Shown: piece after piece, positions 52,127 through 60,888 of the stretch
How positions within the stretch are numbered: position 1 is the stretch's first letter
How the letters are laid out: every line of letters begins with the position of its first letter
NCBI RefSeq assembly: GCF_010499245.1
Contig: NZ_JAAGOW010000004.1
Coordinates: 992,001-1,056,000, forward strand
DNA: 64,000 nucleotides
Direction of reading: 5' to 3'
Origin: Variovorax sp. WS11
Lineage (GTDB): Bacteria; Pseudomonadota; Gammaproteobacteria; Burkholderiales; Burkholderiaceae_C
Translations under genes and position numbers: made by a program
The notes under the pieces: model-generated
Database searches by the model: none
Seen by the model: the letters and a program-made list of their open reading frames with translations, nothing else
Told to the model about the DNA's origin: nothing

Positions 52127-53563
52127 ATGCCGAAAACCCCAGCGGAGTCCCTCGAAGCCTTTGTGCATCGCCAGCCGGCTTTGAAGCTGGCGGCTGTTCT
52201 GCTCGAACTGGCAGAGGTCGACGAAGCGGTCAAGGAACGTCTGCTTCGGCTTCAGCTGGCCGACCGACCGGACAAGCTGGCCGCAGGCTTCCGCAAGACG
52301 TTGATGGCCTGGCAACGCTCGACCCAGTACTACAGCTACCGCGACGCGCCCGCGTATGGCCAGATGCTCCAGGCGTGGCTGGACCAAGTGGGACGTGAAT
52401 TGGTCCCAAAGGATCCCGCGGCCGGCCTGGCCCTGTTCGAGGCCTTCATTAAGACGGACGAGGTGTGGTTCGAACATGCCGACGATTCCGCAGCCGACAT
52501 CGGGAACACGATGCGCTCAGCATGCCGCCACTGGCTGCAGGCCGCAGCACTTTGCGAAACGCCCCCGGATGCCTGGCCCGAACGGCTCATGGGGTTGTAC
52601 CTCGCAGATGACTACGGAGCTCGGGAAGAATTGCTGCGAAGCGCAAACCTGCTTCTTCCGGAGCCGGGGCTTCGCACATTGATTGCTCGCTTCGAATCAC
52701 GGCTGACCGATGTTCTCAGCGGTGCACCCAAGTCGCGCGGCCTGCCTCACGAGGTGTACACGATCTCTGCGGCGTTGTCGCTGTTGTCTGAGGCACTCGG
52801 CGATCCGGATGTCATAGTCCGCGCGGTCTTGCGGTACAGCCCCGAGCCCAATGCCCTGCAGCGGGAGTCCTTTGTTCAGGCCTATTTGCGCGCCGAGCGT
52901 CCGGATGACGCACTGACATGGTTGCGGGAACCCTGGAACGACAGGGAAGACGACCGCCGGAGTCTGCTCGCGCACGTGCTGGAGCGACTGGGCCGCTTCA
53001 AGGAAAGCGTCCCAGTTCGGCGACAGGTGTTCGAGCGCAGCCCCTCGTTCTTCTACCTGCAGTGCTGGTTTGCGCATATGCCGGACGGCGATCGCGCCGA
53101 AGCGGAGGAATGCGTCCGGCGACTCGCGGTGAAACACGAGGATCTGGTAACGGCCGCGAGCCTGTTGATCGAACTGGGGGACGTCGAAGCGGCCGAAATA
53201 AGGGTGGTGGCGGACGCGGACCGTCTCAGTGGCGAGTACTACGGCTCGCTGGAATCATTGAGTAAGGCGTTTCGGACACACGCGTGCTGGCTCGGCGAGA
53301 CAGTCGTATATCGCGCACTGCTGCTGGGAATCCTCGATCGCGCGTACGCGAAGGCCTATCGCCACGGCGCCCGCTACTGGGCGCGGCTGGGCGAGATCGC
53401 CGCCTCGAGCCCAAACCTGGGATTGCTGAAATCGCATGAGAGCTTCGTCACGGAGGTCCGATTGCGGCACGGACGCAAGCACGCGTTCTGGGCGCAGGTG
53501 GACGCCAGCGGCGACGGCGTCTCCGACATGGAAGATGGTCGCGACGAAGGGTTAGAGTTCTGA
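52127..53563 (+). CDS. DUF6880 helical-repeat protein
   Basis: 478 residues from ATG 52127. The amino part (QPALKLAAVLLELAEVDEAV, KERLLRLQLADRPDKLAAGF) and the long helical-repeat body (AYGQMLQAWLDQVGRELVP, LYLADDYGAREELLRSANLL, FVQAYLRAERPDDALTWLRE) match DUF6880. No signal, membrane or catalytic motif is visible. Such proteins probably act as helical scaffolds; nothing in the neighbourhood says in what process. Good single frame, monocistronic. Confidence 0.8.
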   Translation: MPKTPAESLEAFVHRQPALKLAAVLLELAEVDEAVKERLLRLQLADRPDKLAAGFRKTLMAWQRSTQYYSYRDAPAYGQMLQAWLDQVGRELVPKDPAAGLALFEAFIKTDEVWFEHADDSAADIGNTMRSACRHWLQAAALCETPPDAWPERLMGLYLADDYGAREELLRSANLLLPEPGLRTLIARFESRLTDVLSGAPKSRGLPHEVYTISAALSLLSEALGDPDVIVRAVLRYSPEPNALQRESFVQAYLRAERPDDALTWLREPWNDREDDRRSLLAHVLERLGRFKESVPVRRQVFERSPSFFYLQCWFAHMPDGDRAEAEECVRRLAVKHEDLVTAASLLIELGDVEAAEIRVVADADRLSGEYYGSLESLSKAFRTHACWLGETVVYRALLLGILDRAYAKAYRHGARYWARLGEIAASSPNLGLLKSHESFVTEVRLRHGRKHAFWAQVDASGDGVSDMEDGRDEGLEF

Positions 53564-53707
53564 AGGCAGAGTTCCTCATCTCTAGATCCGCCGCGCGATC
53601 GTGGCGTGCCTGCCGAGCACCCTATCGCGGGGCCCGCACTCAACCCCGTCTTCGGGCCAACGGTGAGTACGTCGCATTGACGGTAGCAAAGCAGTACGGC
53701 GTAAGGG

Positions 53708-53965
53708 CTAATCCGGAACGAACTTCGCCTTGAACTTCGCAATGTCATCCGCCTCTTCCAGGGTCACGAGTTGGCCCATCTTGCCGTCGGAGAGTCGGCA
53801 GGCGGCGAACAGGCTGTAGCGGCCCCTTAGGGCATAGCTTGGGAGGTCGATCAGCGCGTACGGCTGCGGCACGAACACTTGATGTTCAAACACGACCCGG
53901 TGCACGTTGCGCGGCGAGGGGAAGAGCTTGTAGTCGGTGGTCTCGAAAGACCTTGCAGTAGCCAT
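53708..53965 (-). CDS. Hypothetical protein, 85 residues
   Basis: From ATG 53965 to a stop at 53708: MATARSFETTDYKLFPSPRN, VHRVVFEHQVFVPQPYALID, LRGRYSLFAACRLSDGKMGQ and EEADDIAKFKAKFVPD. Coding character is good and it shares a short divergent promoter region (79 bp) with the DUF2132 gene. Family not recognised. Confidence 0.65.
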   Translation of the reverse strand: MATARSFETTDYKLFPSPRNVHRVVFEHQVFVPQPYALIDLPSYALRGRYSLFAACRLSDGKMGQLVTLEEADDIAKFKAKFVPD

Positions 53966-54044
53966 CTTGCAATTCTCGCTCCAATGTTCGCTATGGCGGT
54001 CTTCCGCCCACGGCGGTCGATGCGGGGGGGTGCAGAATGTCCCC

Positions 54045-54308
54045 ATGCAAGACGCCTCTCCCCATCCAGCCCAGCCGCGGAACCACCTGCACGGCGTGAC
54101 GCTCGAGGCCATTGTTCTCGCCCTGCAAGCCCGCTACGGATGGGACGATCTCGCGGTGCGAATACCGGTGCGCTGCTTCTCGCACGACCCCAGCGTCAAA
54201 TCGAGCCTGAAATTTCTGCGCAAGACGCCGTGGGCACGAGAGAAGGTGGAAGGGCTTTATTTGTACATGCTTCGGGAAGACAGGCGCAGGCAGCGGCTTC
54301 CTGACTGA
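54045..54308 (+). CDS. VF530-type DUF2132 protein
   Basis: 87 residues from ATG 54045. LHGVTLEAIVLALQARYGWD, LAVRIPVRCFSHDPSVKSSL and KFLRKTPWAREKVEGLYLYM are nearly diagnostic of the VF530/DUF2132 family, small DNA-binding-like helical proteins widespread in proteobacteria. Complete and in one frame. The exact biological role is unknown. Confidence 0.92.
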   Translation: MQDASPHPAQPRNHLHGVTLEAIVLALQARYGWDDLAVRIPVRCFSHDPSVKSSLKFLRKTPWAREKVEGLYLYMLREDRRRQRLPD

Positions 54309-54317
54309 GAGCGCATT

Positions 54318-54430
54318 TCAGACGCAGCGCGCGGTCATGCCGCCGCCGACCACCAACTCGGTGCCAGTGATGAAGCGAGCATCGTCGCTCGCCGGGAACA
54401 GCGCCGCGCTGGCGGTGTCGCGGCCATACG
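54318..54430 (-). pseudogene. Short-chain dehydrogenase C-terminal scrap
   Basis: The minus strand encodes YGRDTASAALFPASDDARFI followed by TGTELVVGGGMTARCV and a stop at 54318. This is the carboxyl end of SDR oxidoreductases (AALFLASDEASFITGxxLxVDGG). The Rossmann fold and YxxxK active site are missing, so only a scrap remains. Confidence 0.7.
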
Positions 54431-54763
54431 TCTCTCGTGCCTGGACTTGGCAGTAAGTGGCACTTGCGCGCGGCGCCGACCTGACTCGCTCGACGCTGGC
54501 GGCGCGGCACGCAGAAGGCGCAGATGCCGGGCAGTTCCACGACCGCGATTTCGCGGTCCCCTGCACGTCGACAGGAACGAGGGCCTGGTGTTGCCCGCGC
54601 GGAACACAAGGCCGCGAAGGCCAAGGCAAGGGACATCCTGCGCCTGTGATGGTCTGACGGGCCGCCGAGAGGAGCCAGCAAAATGTGTAAAGTAACTCGT
54701 TGATTTCATTGCGATTTTCTCCACCCGACGGATTCAGATGTGATACGGCGCCCCGATGGGCGG
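54431..54763. other. Gap between the SDR scrap and ISKra4
   Basis: Several frames of mixed quality (one minus-strand frame has REIAVVELPGICAFCV-like text) but nothing assignable. Probably decayed coding DNA. Confidence 0.4.
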
Positions 54764-56261
54764 CGAGAGCGGTCGATTTGGTGGGGTCACGCCAAGAGTG
54801 ACAGTGTTGGGTCATTCGAGGGAAATGCTGGATACCAGCGGGCGAAATCATCGCGCAGTTGGCCATCGACGACGCGCACCCGCACCTGCAGCAGGAGGTG
54901 CGCGCTGCGCTGATCCCACCGCATCTGCTGCGACTTCGACATGCGCTTGTCGATGATCTGGTTGACCGCAGACTCCACAAAGGCGCTCGAGATGCGTCGG
55001 CCTGCTCGATATCGCCGTCCATAGTTGGGCAGCGAGTCCGAGTTGTTGCGCAGGTAGCCGAGCAGTTCGAGGGTGAGCTTTCGGATCTGACGCGCGGCCG
55101 GCTTGCGACACGCTGTCGACTTGCCCAGGACGTAGAGCATGACGGCGAGGCGCCGCGTCGCTTCCTGTGCTCGACCATGCCACAGCCGCCATTTCAATCC
55201 GCCGACCAGCCCGGACAACCAGTCGTGGTCAGCAGTTCTGAGCTGGCTGGCCGTTGGCCGACCATGTACCAGGGCATTGAGCTTTTCCACCCTTCGTCGC
55301 AGGTGGTACCAGTCCAGGATGTGCCTCGCGCGCGGCAGCGTCGACAGTTGCCACTGGCGAAGTTGAATCTCACCGTCGGTGAAGACCTCCATCGAGCTGT
55401 CGTGTTGGCCGAAAGCAGCCAAGACACCTCGCACGCGCTCGTGCGAGTTTGGATCCACGGTTCGAACGAACGCCACGCTGCGCTGACCAACGTCCACGCG
55501 CATGGCTCGGCCGGCTACGACCTCGAACGATTTCTCCTCGTCGGGGTGGCAGAGCCGCAGGTATCCGCCGTCCAGACCAACCGTGGTGACGTTCGATTTG
55601 CTCGCCATGCTGGCAACCTCTGGCCGGGGCTTGAGCCCCTGGGCATCCAGTCGGCGTCCGATGCGCAGCGTGTGCTCTCGCACCGTGCTTGGCGCGTTGG
55701 CTGCGGCCACCGGAAGCAACAGCTCCAGCAACTCGGATGATCTGGCGTAGGGAATCGTGGCGGCCAAGCGGCTCTGGACGTACTCCAGTTCTGCCGACAG
55801 CCAGGGCCGGCGGTGAATAGCGATTTCAGCGGGGGCAGAGCATGCGCAGCGCTGCCACCTCGGTACTCGTACGGCAACCCGGCCAAACAAGCTGCGGTAA
55901 TGGACTTCGTGGTAATCCTTGACGGCGCGATTCAGGCCGCAGGCGTCGCATCGCCGCTGGCTCTTCGAGATCAGTTCGATCTGCCGCTTGACAATCTGGG
56001 ACTGCAACTGCGCGAGGGCCGCTTTGCCATTCGCCAGGCTCAAGCCCAGCGTCTCGATGCTCGGTCGCGAATCCAGTTCCAGCGTGAGCAGCGGCTCCGG
56101 ATCCGAATCGACCTCTCCTTCACAGACCGCCAGACTGAGCTTTATGCGCATGGCCAAAATCTCCAAGCGAGCAGGGACGACATTCTCTGCCGGCGAGGGC
56201 GGCGCCTCTGGCCGTGACACAATGTTAGTGGCTGCCCACCCCACCAAATCGAACGCTCTCG
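54764..56261 (-). mobile_element. ISKra4-family insertion sequence
   Basis: The left end CGAGAGCGGTCGATTTGGTG continuing GGGT is matched by an inverted copy at the right end, differing at one base (24-bp terminal repeats, 54764-54787 and 56238-56261). The element is ~1.5 kb with one transposase gene on the minus strand whose stop codon lies in the left repeat. Confidence 0.8.
54787..56151 (-). CDS. ISKra4-family transposase
   Basis: 454 residues from ATG 56151. Blocks seen are RRCDACGLNRAVKDYHEVHY (zinc pair), RSLFGRVAVRVPRWQRCAC, SNVTTVGLDGGYLRL (first Asp), MEVFTDGE (second acidic block), HILDWYHLRRRVEKLN and YRAGRRISSAFVESAVNQII (catalytic Glu region). All are in one frame, so it is probably active. 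Upstream open frame to 56466 has no family match. Confidence 0.88.
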   Translation of the reverse strand: MRIKLSLAVCEGEVDSDPEPLLTLELDSRPSIETLGLSLANGKAALAQLQSQIVKRQIELISKSQRRCDACGLNRAVKDYHEVHYRSLFGRVAVRVPRWQRCACSAPAEIAIHRRPWLSAELEYVQSRLAATIPYARSSELLELLLPVAAANAPSTVREHTLRIGRRLDAQGLKPRPEVASMASKSNVTTVGLDGGYLRLCHPDEEKSFEVVAGRAMRVDVGQRSVAFVRTVDPNSHERVRGVLAAFGQHDSSMEVFTDGEIQLRQWQLSTLPRARHILDWYHLRRRVEKLNALVHGRPTASQLRTADHDWLSGLVGGLKWRLWHGRAQEATRRLAVMLYVLGKSTACRKPAARQIRKLTLELLGYLRNNSDSLPNYGRRYRAGRRISSAFVESAVNQIIDKRMSKSQQMRWDQRSAHLLLQVRVRVVDGQLRDDFARWYPAFPSNDPTLSLLA

Positions 56262-56358
56262 TCGTAGTTGTCGCCGACGCCCGCACGCTTTCGACGGGGT
56301 GACAGGAACCCGCAGCCACAACGCGCGCCGAAGGAGTAGATTGGCGGGCCCCATCCCT

Positions 56359-57159
56359 ATGGAGGATCCTGCCGTGACGTTCGCCCAGCGCTTCATTGGC
56401 GCGGAGACCCTTCCCGCCAGGATGTCCGAGCTCGATGTCCAACAGTTCTTCAGCCTGAGCAAGCACGACATCTCCGGGGTCTGCGAACGTTTCCGCGACG
56501 ACCGCCGCGTCGCAGCAGCCATCCAGTTGCTCTTTCTGCGGGCGAGCGGCCGCCCGATGGACCGATTCGCCACGGTACCGAAGGTCCTGCTGCGTTCAGT
56601 GTGCGAAGCGTCGGGGTCGCTCAGCGTGAGCATCGCCAGCCTGCGATCACTCTATGAACGTCGCCAGACGTTGTACGAGCACCAGGCCTGGGCCCGCATG
56701 TATCTTGGCCTGGGCGACTTGGATGAGGTCCAGTTGCAGAAGCTCGAACAGGTTCTCGCGGTCGCTGCCCTCGAGGCCGCTCACCCCGACGACCTGGTGC
56801 GAACCGCACGCATCTGGCTGTACAGCAGGCGAATCATCATTCCGGGCTCACGCCGAATTGCCGACTGGGCCCGCAAGGCATTCGACGCCACGGAGGCGGC
56901 TATGGCCGCAACGATCGAGGCGGCGATTGGGAAGGCGGCGCTGCGCCAAGCCATCGACTGGGCCTATGCACCCTCCCCCGCGACCTCGGGCAGCCATCTG
57001 GAGTGGCTCAAGACGCCACCCCAGCGCAACGCCCCGAGCACGACCGTGGATACACTGGAGAAGATCCGCGCTCTCAAGACCTTGGGGGTGCACAACTGGG
57101 CAATGGATTCCATCGCATTGGAACAATGTGATCGCATATTTTGGACGGTAGCTTTGTAG
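56359..57159 (+). pseudogene. Tn3-family transposase N-terminal fragment (DUF4158)
   Basis: From ATG 56359: FIGAETLPARMSELDVQQFF, AIQLLFLRASGRPMDRFATV and LRSLYERRQTLYEHQAWARM are the DUF4158 domain at the start of Tn3-type transposases. The region with LRQAIDWAYAP continues it. After ~265 residues the frame ends, whereas the full protein is ~1000 residues and its DDE domain lies further on. The gene starts about 100 bp right of ISKra4. Inactive. Confidence 0.8.
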
Positions 57160-57258
57160 CCGTAAAAGTGAGCCCGCCCGCCAAGTGATTCGGGACATTG
57201 CAACCCTGCACGTCATGACAAAACGCCTATAGGACCATGCATGCCTAACGCTTACTCT

Positions 57259-57274
57259 AGGTAGCAAACTACCT
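57259..57274 (+). promoter_or_regulatory. Hairpin in the leader of the lipoprotein gene
   Basis: AGGTAG and CTACCT pair around a CAAA loop, ending just before the GAGGAG ribosome site of the gene at 57286. Position suggests an effect on translation or message stability. Confidence 0.4.
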
Positions 57275-57285
57275 GAGGAGCTCTA

Positions 57286-57978
57286 ATGAATCTTCGTCCG
57301 TACCTTGCACTTGCCGCATTGACTCAAGTGGTCGGTTGTGCCTCTATCGTCAGTGGCGCCAACCAAAGCGTGACAGTCGAGACACGATCTGGCGGTAGCT
57401 CTGTCGCTGGAGCGACCTGCAAGCTGGTGAACGACAAAGGAACGTGGTACGTCACCACTCCGGGTTCAACGACGGTTCATCGCAGCTACGAGAACCTCGG
57501 GATCAGTTGCCAAAAAGCTGCTTATGAGCCTGGCACCACCTCGGCTACGTCGAGCACAAAAGGCATGGCATTCGGAAACATCCTCTTTGGCGGGCTCATC
57601 GGAGTCGGCGTCGACGTGGCGACCGGCTCAGCCTACGACTATCCAGCGCTCATTACGGTAGCGCTGGAGCCGGGACCCCAGCCTGCTGGCACGCTGGATC
57701 AAATCCTTGGCGCGCGCAGCACTGTCCCTTCGCAGGTCGCGCCGACGGCGTCTTTCGTCATTCCCGACAGATCTCCCGTTCCCCATTCCACGTTGATGGG
57801 TACTGCAGGCGGCGCTGCAGGTGCAGAACGCCTGGCAAAGGATCATCGTTGCGCCGAAACGCCATACGCCACGCTGTTCTCAAAGAGCACCATCTTCGAG
57901 ACGTACACCGTTCCGTGTGCCAACGGCACACTGATGGCGGTGCGATGCGAGTTCGGCAAGTGCGTTCTTTTGCAATAG
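57286..57978 (+). CDS. Lipoprotein of unknown function
   Basis: 230 residues from ATG 57286 with GAGGAG upstream. Lipobox LTQVVGCAS. The first domain (NQSVTVETRSGGSSVAGATC, KLVNDKGTWYVTTPGSTTVH, then a glycine-rich helix FGNILFGGLIGVGVDVATGS) resembles envelope lipoproteins with a translocating PEGA-like fold. The carboxyl part has paired Cys (HRCAET, VPCANG, VRCEFGKC). Probably attached to the outer membrane. Monocistronic. Confidence 0.78.
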   Translation: MNLRPYLALAALTQVVGCASIVSGANQSVTVETRSGGSSVAGATCKLVNDKGTWYVTTPGSTTVHRSYENLGISCQKAAYEPGTTSATSSTKGMAFGNILFGGLIGVGVDVATGSAYDYPALITVALEPGPQPAGTLDQILGARSTVPSQVAPTASFVIPDRSPVPHSTLMGTAGGAAGAERLAKDHRCAETPYATLFSKSTIFETYTVPCANGTLMAVRCEFGKCVLLQ

Positions 57979-58133
57979 CAACCGCAGCACTTTAATAATA
58001 TTGAGGCAATCGGCTAGATGACTGGCCTGCTCTATGGTGTAGAAGACACCAATCGCCTGAAGACTCGCATAGATGCTAGGTCTCCGGCGGAGAGGGTTGG
58101 GTTCGAATACGCGGCACGATGCCCACCAGCGGA

Positions 58134-58517
58134 CTATTTCTTTCGCGCGACCTTGTCGATCACCTGCCCCAGCTTGGCGAAATACGCACGGGCCTGAGCC
58201 GTCGGAACGATGTACTTGATGCGACTGTCGCCGTGATCGTCGGCGAAGGTGATGAGGCCTTTCTCGCGCAGGGACCGCAGCCGGCGGTGCACCGTCGTTG
58301 GTGACGACGCGACATCCAGGTCCATGGCCTCGAGGACTCGCACGCTCTCGCCTGCTGCCCATTTCGCCGCCAAGCCATTGAGAATCCGTTCTTCCATCGC
58401 GTCCATCGACGGGATGTCGCGAAGGGCGCGAGCCAGGCGGACGAATTGCAGATACGTTGCGGCGGATCCTGCGGTCTTGAGCATGGCGGCGCGACGAGCG
58501 GGTTCGGTTGAAACCAT
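58134..58517 (-). CDS. Winged-helix transcriptional regulator
   Basis: 127 residues from ATG 58517. The carboxyl half is a winged helix: ESVRVLEAMDLDVASSPTTV (recognition helix region), HRRLRSLREKGLITFADDHG and DSRIKYIVPTAQARAYFAKL (wing). The amino part (YLQFVRLARALRDIPSMDAM) is helical and may form the dimer interface. It resembles small MarR-like regulators. It lies 182 bp downstream of the CsgG-like gene on the same strand; whether it belongs to that operon is open. Confidence 0.75.
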   Translation of the reverse strand: MVSTEPARRAAMLKTAGSAATYLQFVRLARALRDIPSMDAMEERILNGLAAKWAAGESVRVLEAMDLDVASSPTTVHRRLRSLREKGLITFADDHGDSRIKYIVPTAQARAYFAKLGQVIDKVARKK

Positions 58518-58698
58518 CCGAGCCAAACCTTGAAGGAAGCAGGCCGAACGACAGCGCCTGCACTGCGAGCAGGCGCGGGAGATCATGCGCGCTGGCTGCC
58601 CCGAAATCAAGGCAGCAGCCGGCCGCGGGCTCTTCCAGTCGCCCCCTCGCGGGGCGCCCAGGCCGCTGCAAAAGGCAGGGCCGCGGGCCCCGCCATGC

Positions 58699-60150
58699 TC
58701 ACCACTTGTCGTCGTTCTTCGCGGGTGCCGCGGCCGGCGCGGGACGGGGTTGCACGACCTTGCCCGTGGACGCCGCCGCGCCCACCACGGCTGCCGCTGC
58801 CTGGGGAGCCGTGCCCTGCGGCTCTCCAGCCGCAGGGGCTGCGGTCGGCTGCGCCTTGGCAACTGCGACGTTCTTGAGTTCGTCGCGCAGCTGCAGCCCG
58901 CCCACCGGGAGTTGCTCCAGGTTCGAGCGCACGTTCTCCAGCCGGCCATAGGACAGGTTCGGTGTCACGCGTTCAATCACGAGCTCGCAGCACGGCTGCT
59001 CGACGCGTCCCAGGCTTTGGCCGGTCTGCGGGTCTTTCATCTCCGCACCCATGGCGACCATCTGGTAGCGGCTGCCCTCCTTCAACGCCTGGCCGCCCTG
59101 GCTCAGCACCACGTTCGTGCCATCGCGCGAGACGACGGTCACGGGGAAGGTGCGTCGCAGGACCGAGGTCACCACCTGGTTCACCATGTCGGTGGTCATG
59201 TCCTCGAGGATCTTGTGAGAGTCCACGCCGGCGCTCAGCGTGGTGGGCGCCACGGAGGGGGCCTGGCCTCGCAGCGAGTCCGAGGCCATCACCTGGCGGG
59301 TGGCCACGTTCACCAGCTTCTCCGTGAGGGCCCAGCCCCCGGAATAGCTCACGAGCTCGCGGTCGCTGGTCTTGAGCTGGCGCGCATGGCGGTTGTACGC
59401 CAGGCTGCTGACGCGCCCACTCCAGATGATGTCGGCGCTGGCGGCCTGCGACAGCTTGGCCAGCTCGGCACTGGGCGCCTGGCCGGTCTTGATCATGTCC
59501 AGCTCGCCCTCGATGTCGGCGCTGAACTCGCGGTCCAGGACTGCGAAGCGGCCGGTCTGCACCAGCGCGTCACTGATGCGCTGGCGAATCGTGGCGCCGA
59601 CCTCGGCCGAGGACACGGTGCGGTCCCCCATGGGCAAGCTGGGACCGTCGAAACGAATCTGCCCGATGACGACCTTCAGCTTCTGCATCTCCGCAGAAGG
59701 GGTGAATTTGGCGATCTGGGCCTCGATGGTCGCCTTGTAGCGCTTGCCCCCCAACACGGAAGGCTCCTGCAGTTCGACCAGCTTGAAGTTCTGGATGACG
59801 CCGCCGGAGCGCTGGGCGACGACTTCGGCGAAGGCGTTGGCGCGCAGCGATGCGGCGTCCTGATCCAGGCTCACGTCCAGGCCGTACTTGGCCGAGACGC
59901 TGGCGGATTGAAGGGCTGCGCCGTTGACCTGGAGCAGCGCGAGCTTCATCGCTTCGGCCACGGCCTCCCCGGCTGTGGAGCCGAAGCCTTGCGCGGTCGC
60001 GGCGACGTTGCCGACCTTCCCTGCATCGGGCACGGGCGCAGCCACGTTGGTGGCTGCCGGTGCCGCCGGCGCCTTTTCGGGCTCCTGCTTGCCGCACGCG
60101 GCCAGGAGGGCTGCCGCGGCGACCGCGGTCACGCACAGGAGTTGGCGCAT
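58699..60150 (-). CDS. CsgG-like lipoprotein (last gene of envelope operon)
   Basis: 483 residues from ATG 60150. Lipobox VAAAALLAACGK. After an Ala/Pro-rich linker and a first domain (EAVAEAMKLALLQVNGAALQ), the central part is CsgG/HfaB-like: VVIGQIRFDG, IRQRISDALVQTGRFAVLDR, ASADIIWSGRVSSLAYNRHA and VNVATRQVMASDSLRG. CsgG proteins form outer-membrane secretion pores or periplasmic assembly factors. The tail is Ala/Pro-rich. A GTG at 60171 is in frame but would spoil the lipoprotein signal. It is fourth in a minus-strand operon. Confidence 0.82.
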   Translation of the reverse strand: MRQLLCVTAVAAAALLAACGKQEPEKAPAAPAATNVAAPVPDAGKVGNVAATAQGFGSTAGEAVAEAMKLALLQVNGAALQSASVSAKYGLDVSLDQDAASLRANAFAEVVAQRSGGVIQNFKLVELQEPSVLGGKRYKATIEAQIAKFTPSAEMQKLKVVIGQIRFDGPSLPMGDRTVSSAEVGATIRQRISDALVQTGRFAVLDREFSADIEGELDMIKTGQAPSAELAKLSQAASADIIWSGRVSSLAYNRHARQLKTSDRELVSYSGGWALTEKLVNVATRQVMASDSLRGQAPSVAPTTLSAGVDSHKILEDMTTDMVNQVVTSVLRRTFPVTVVSRDGTNVVLSQGGQALKEGSRYQMVAMGAEMKDPQTGQSLGRVEQPCCELVIERVTPNLSYGRLENVRSNLEQLPVGGLQLRDELKNVAVAKAQPTAAPAAGEPQGTAPQAAAAVVGAAASTGKVVQPRPAPAAAPAKNDDKW

Positions 60151-60171
60151 CGGGAGATGGTTCCTGGCCAC

Positions 60172-60828
60172 TTACAGAGCGGCCGCTGCGGCGCTGGCGT
60201 CAGAGGGCACTGGCACGCCGCTGGACTGAGCGAAGGACACGGCGTTCCTCATGGCGCCGGAGACGCTCGTCATCGCGTCGGGAAACTTCGTGACCACATA
60301 GACGGCCGATTGCAGCTTGGGCAGTTGCAGGGGCGAAGCGCCCTTGAGGCCGTTGCCCATGTTCGTCACGTCCTTGCCGACCGCCACGTACTTGGTCACG
60401 CCGGTGGCCAGCAGCACCAGGCCCTGGCTGTACACGGCCTTGGACTGGGCATCCATGGCGGGCTGCGTCGCAATTTTCTTGGCAACGAGGTCCGTGGAAG
60501 TCGCCACTGCCTTGTTGGCGGCCTCGGCGTTGTCCTTGGTCGCGCCTTCCTGGAAGCTGTCTGCTTCTGCCTTGACCTTGGCCGCCTCGTCCTTCAGACC
60601 GAGTGCCTCGGCCAGCTTGGCGTTGGCATACAGGACGTCCTTGCTGGCTGCCACGTAGCCGCGCACCAGGGCGTCCTGCTGGCTCGGCAGGTCGGCAGCG
60701 GGTGCTGCCGCGCCGCTGGACTTGCTCACGCCCGGGATCGAGGGCATCGAAAACTGGGCATGTGCCGCGCTAGTCAGGGCAGTGGCCAGGATGGCGGCTG
60801 CAGCGATGGTGGTGTGAGTTCTGTTCAT
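60172..60828 (-). CDS. Secreted protein of the CsgG-like operon
   Basis: 218 residues from ATG 60828. Sec signal peptide TTIAAAAILATALTSAAHAQ. The mature protein is Ala-rich and helical (ALVRGYVAASKDVLYANAKL, AEALGLKDEAAKVKAEADSF, LLATGVTKYVAVGKDVTNM). It ends 21 bp before the CsgG-like ATG. Such helical secreted proteins often accompany CsgG homologues in envelope operons; function unknown. Confidence 0.78.
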   Translation of the reverse strand: MNRTHTTIAAAAILATALTSAAHAQFSMPSIPGVSKSSGAAAPAADLPSQQDALVRGYVAASKDVLYANAKLAEALGLKDEAAKVKAEADSFQEGATKDNAEAANKAVATSTDLVAKKIATQPAMDAQSKAVYSQGLVLLATGVTKYVAVGKDVTNMGNGLKGASPLQLPKLQSAVYVVTKFPDAMTSVSGAMRNAVSFAQSSGVPVPSDASAAAAAL

Positions 60829-60888
60829 GAGCTGGAATCCGTTCGAATGCTTGTTGTTGATAGGAAAAAATGCGTCTGACACCCAGAT

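Noticed and set aside
58585..60879. 764-codon plus-strand frame over the CsgG-like operon
   Set aside because: Same mirror effect; low-complexity His/Gly/Arg product without motifs, opposite to lipoprotein and CsgG-like genes.
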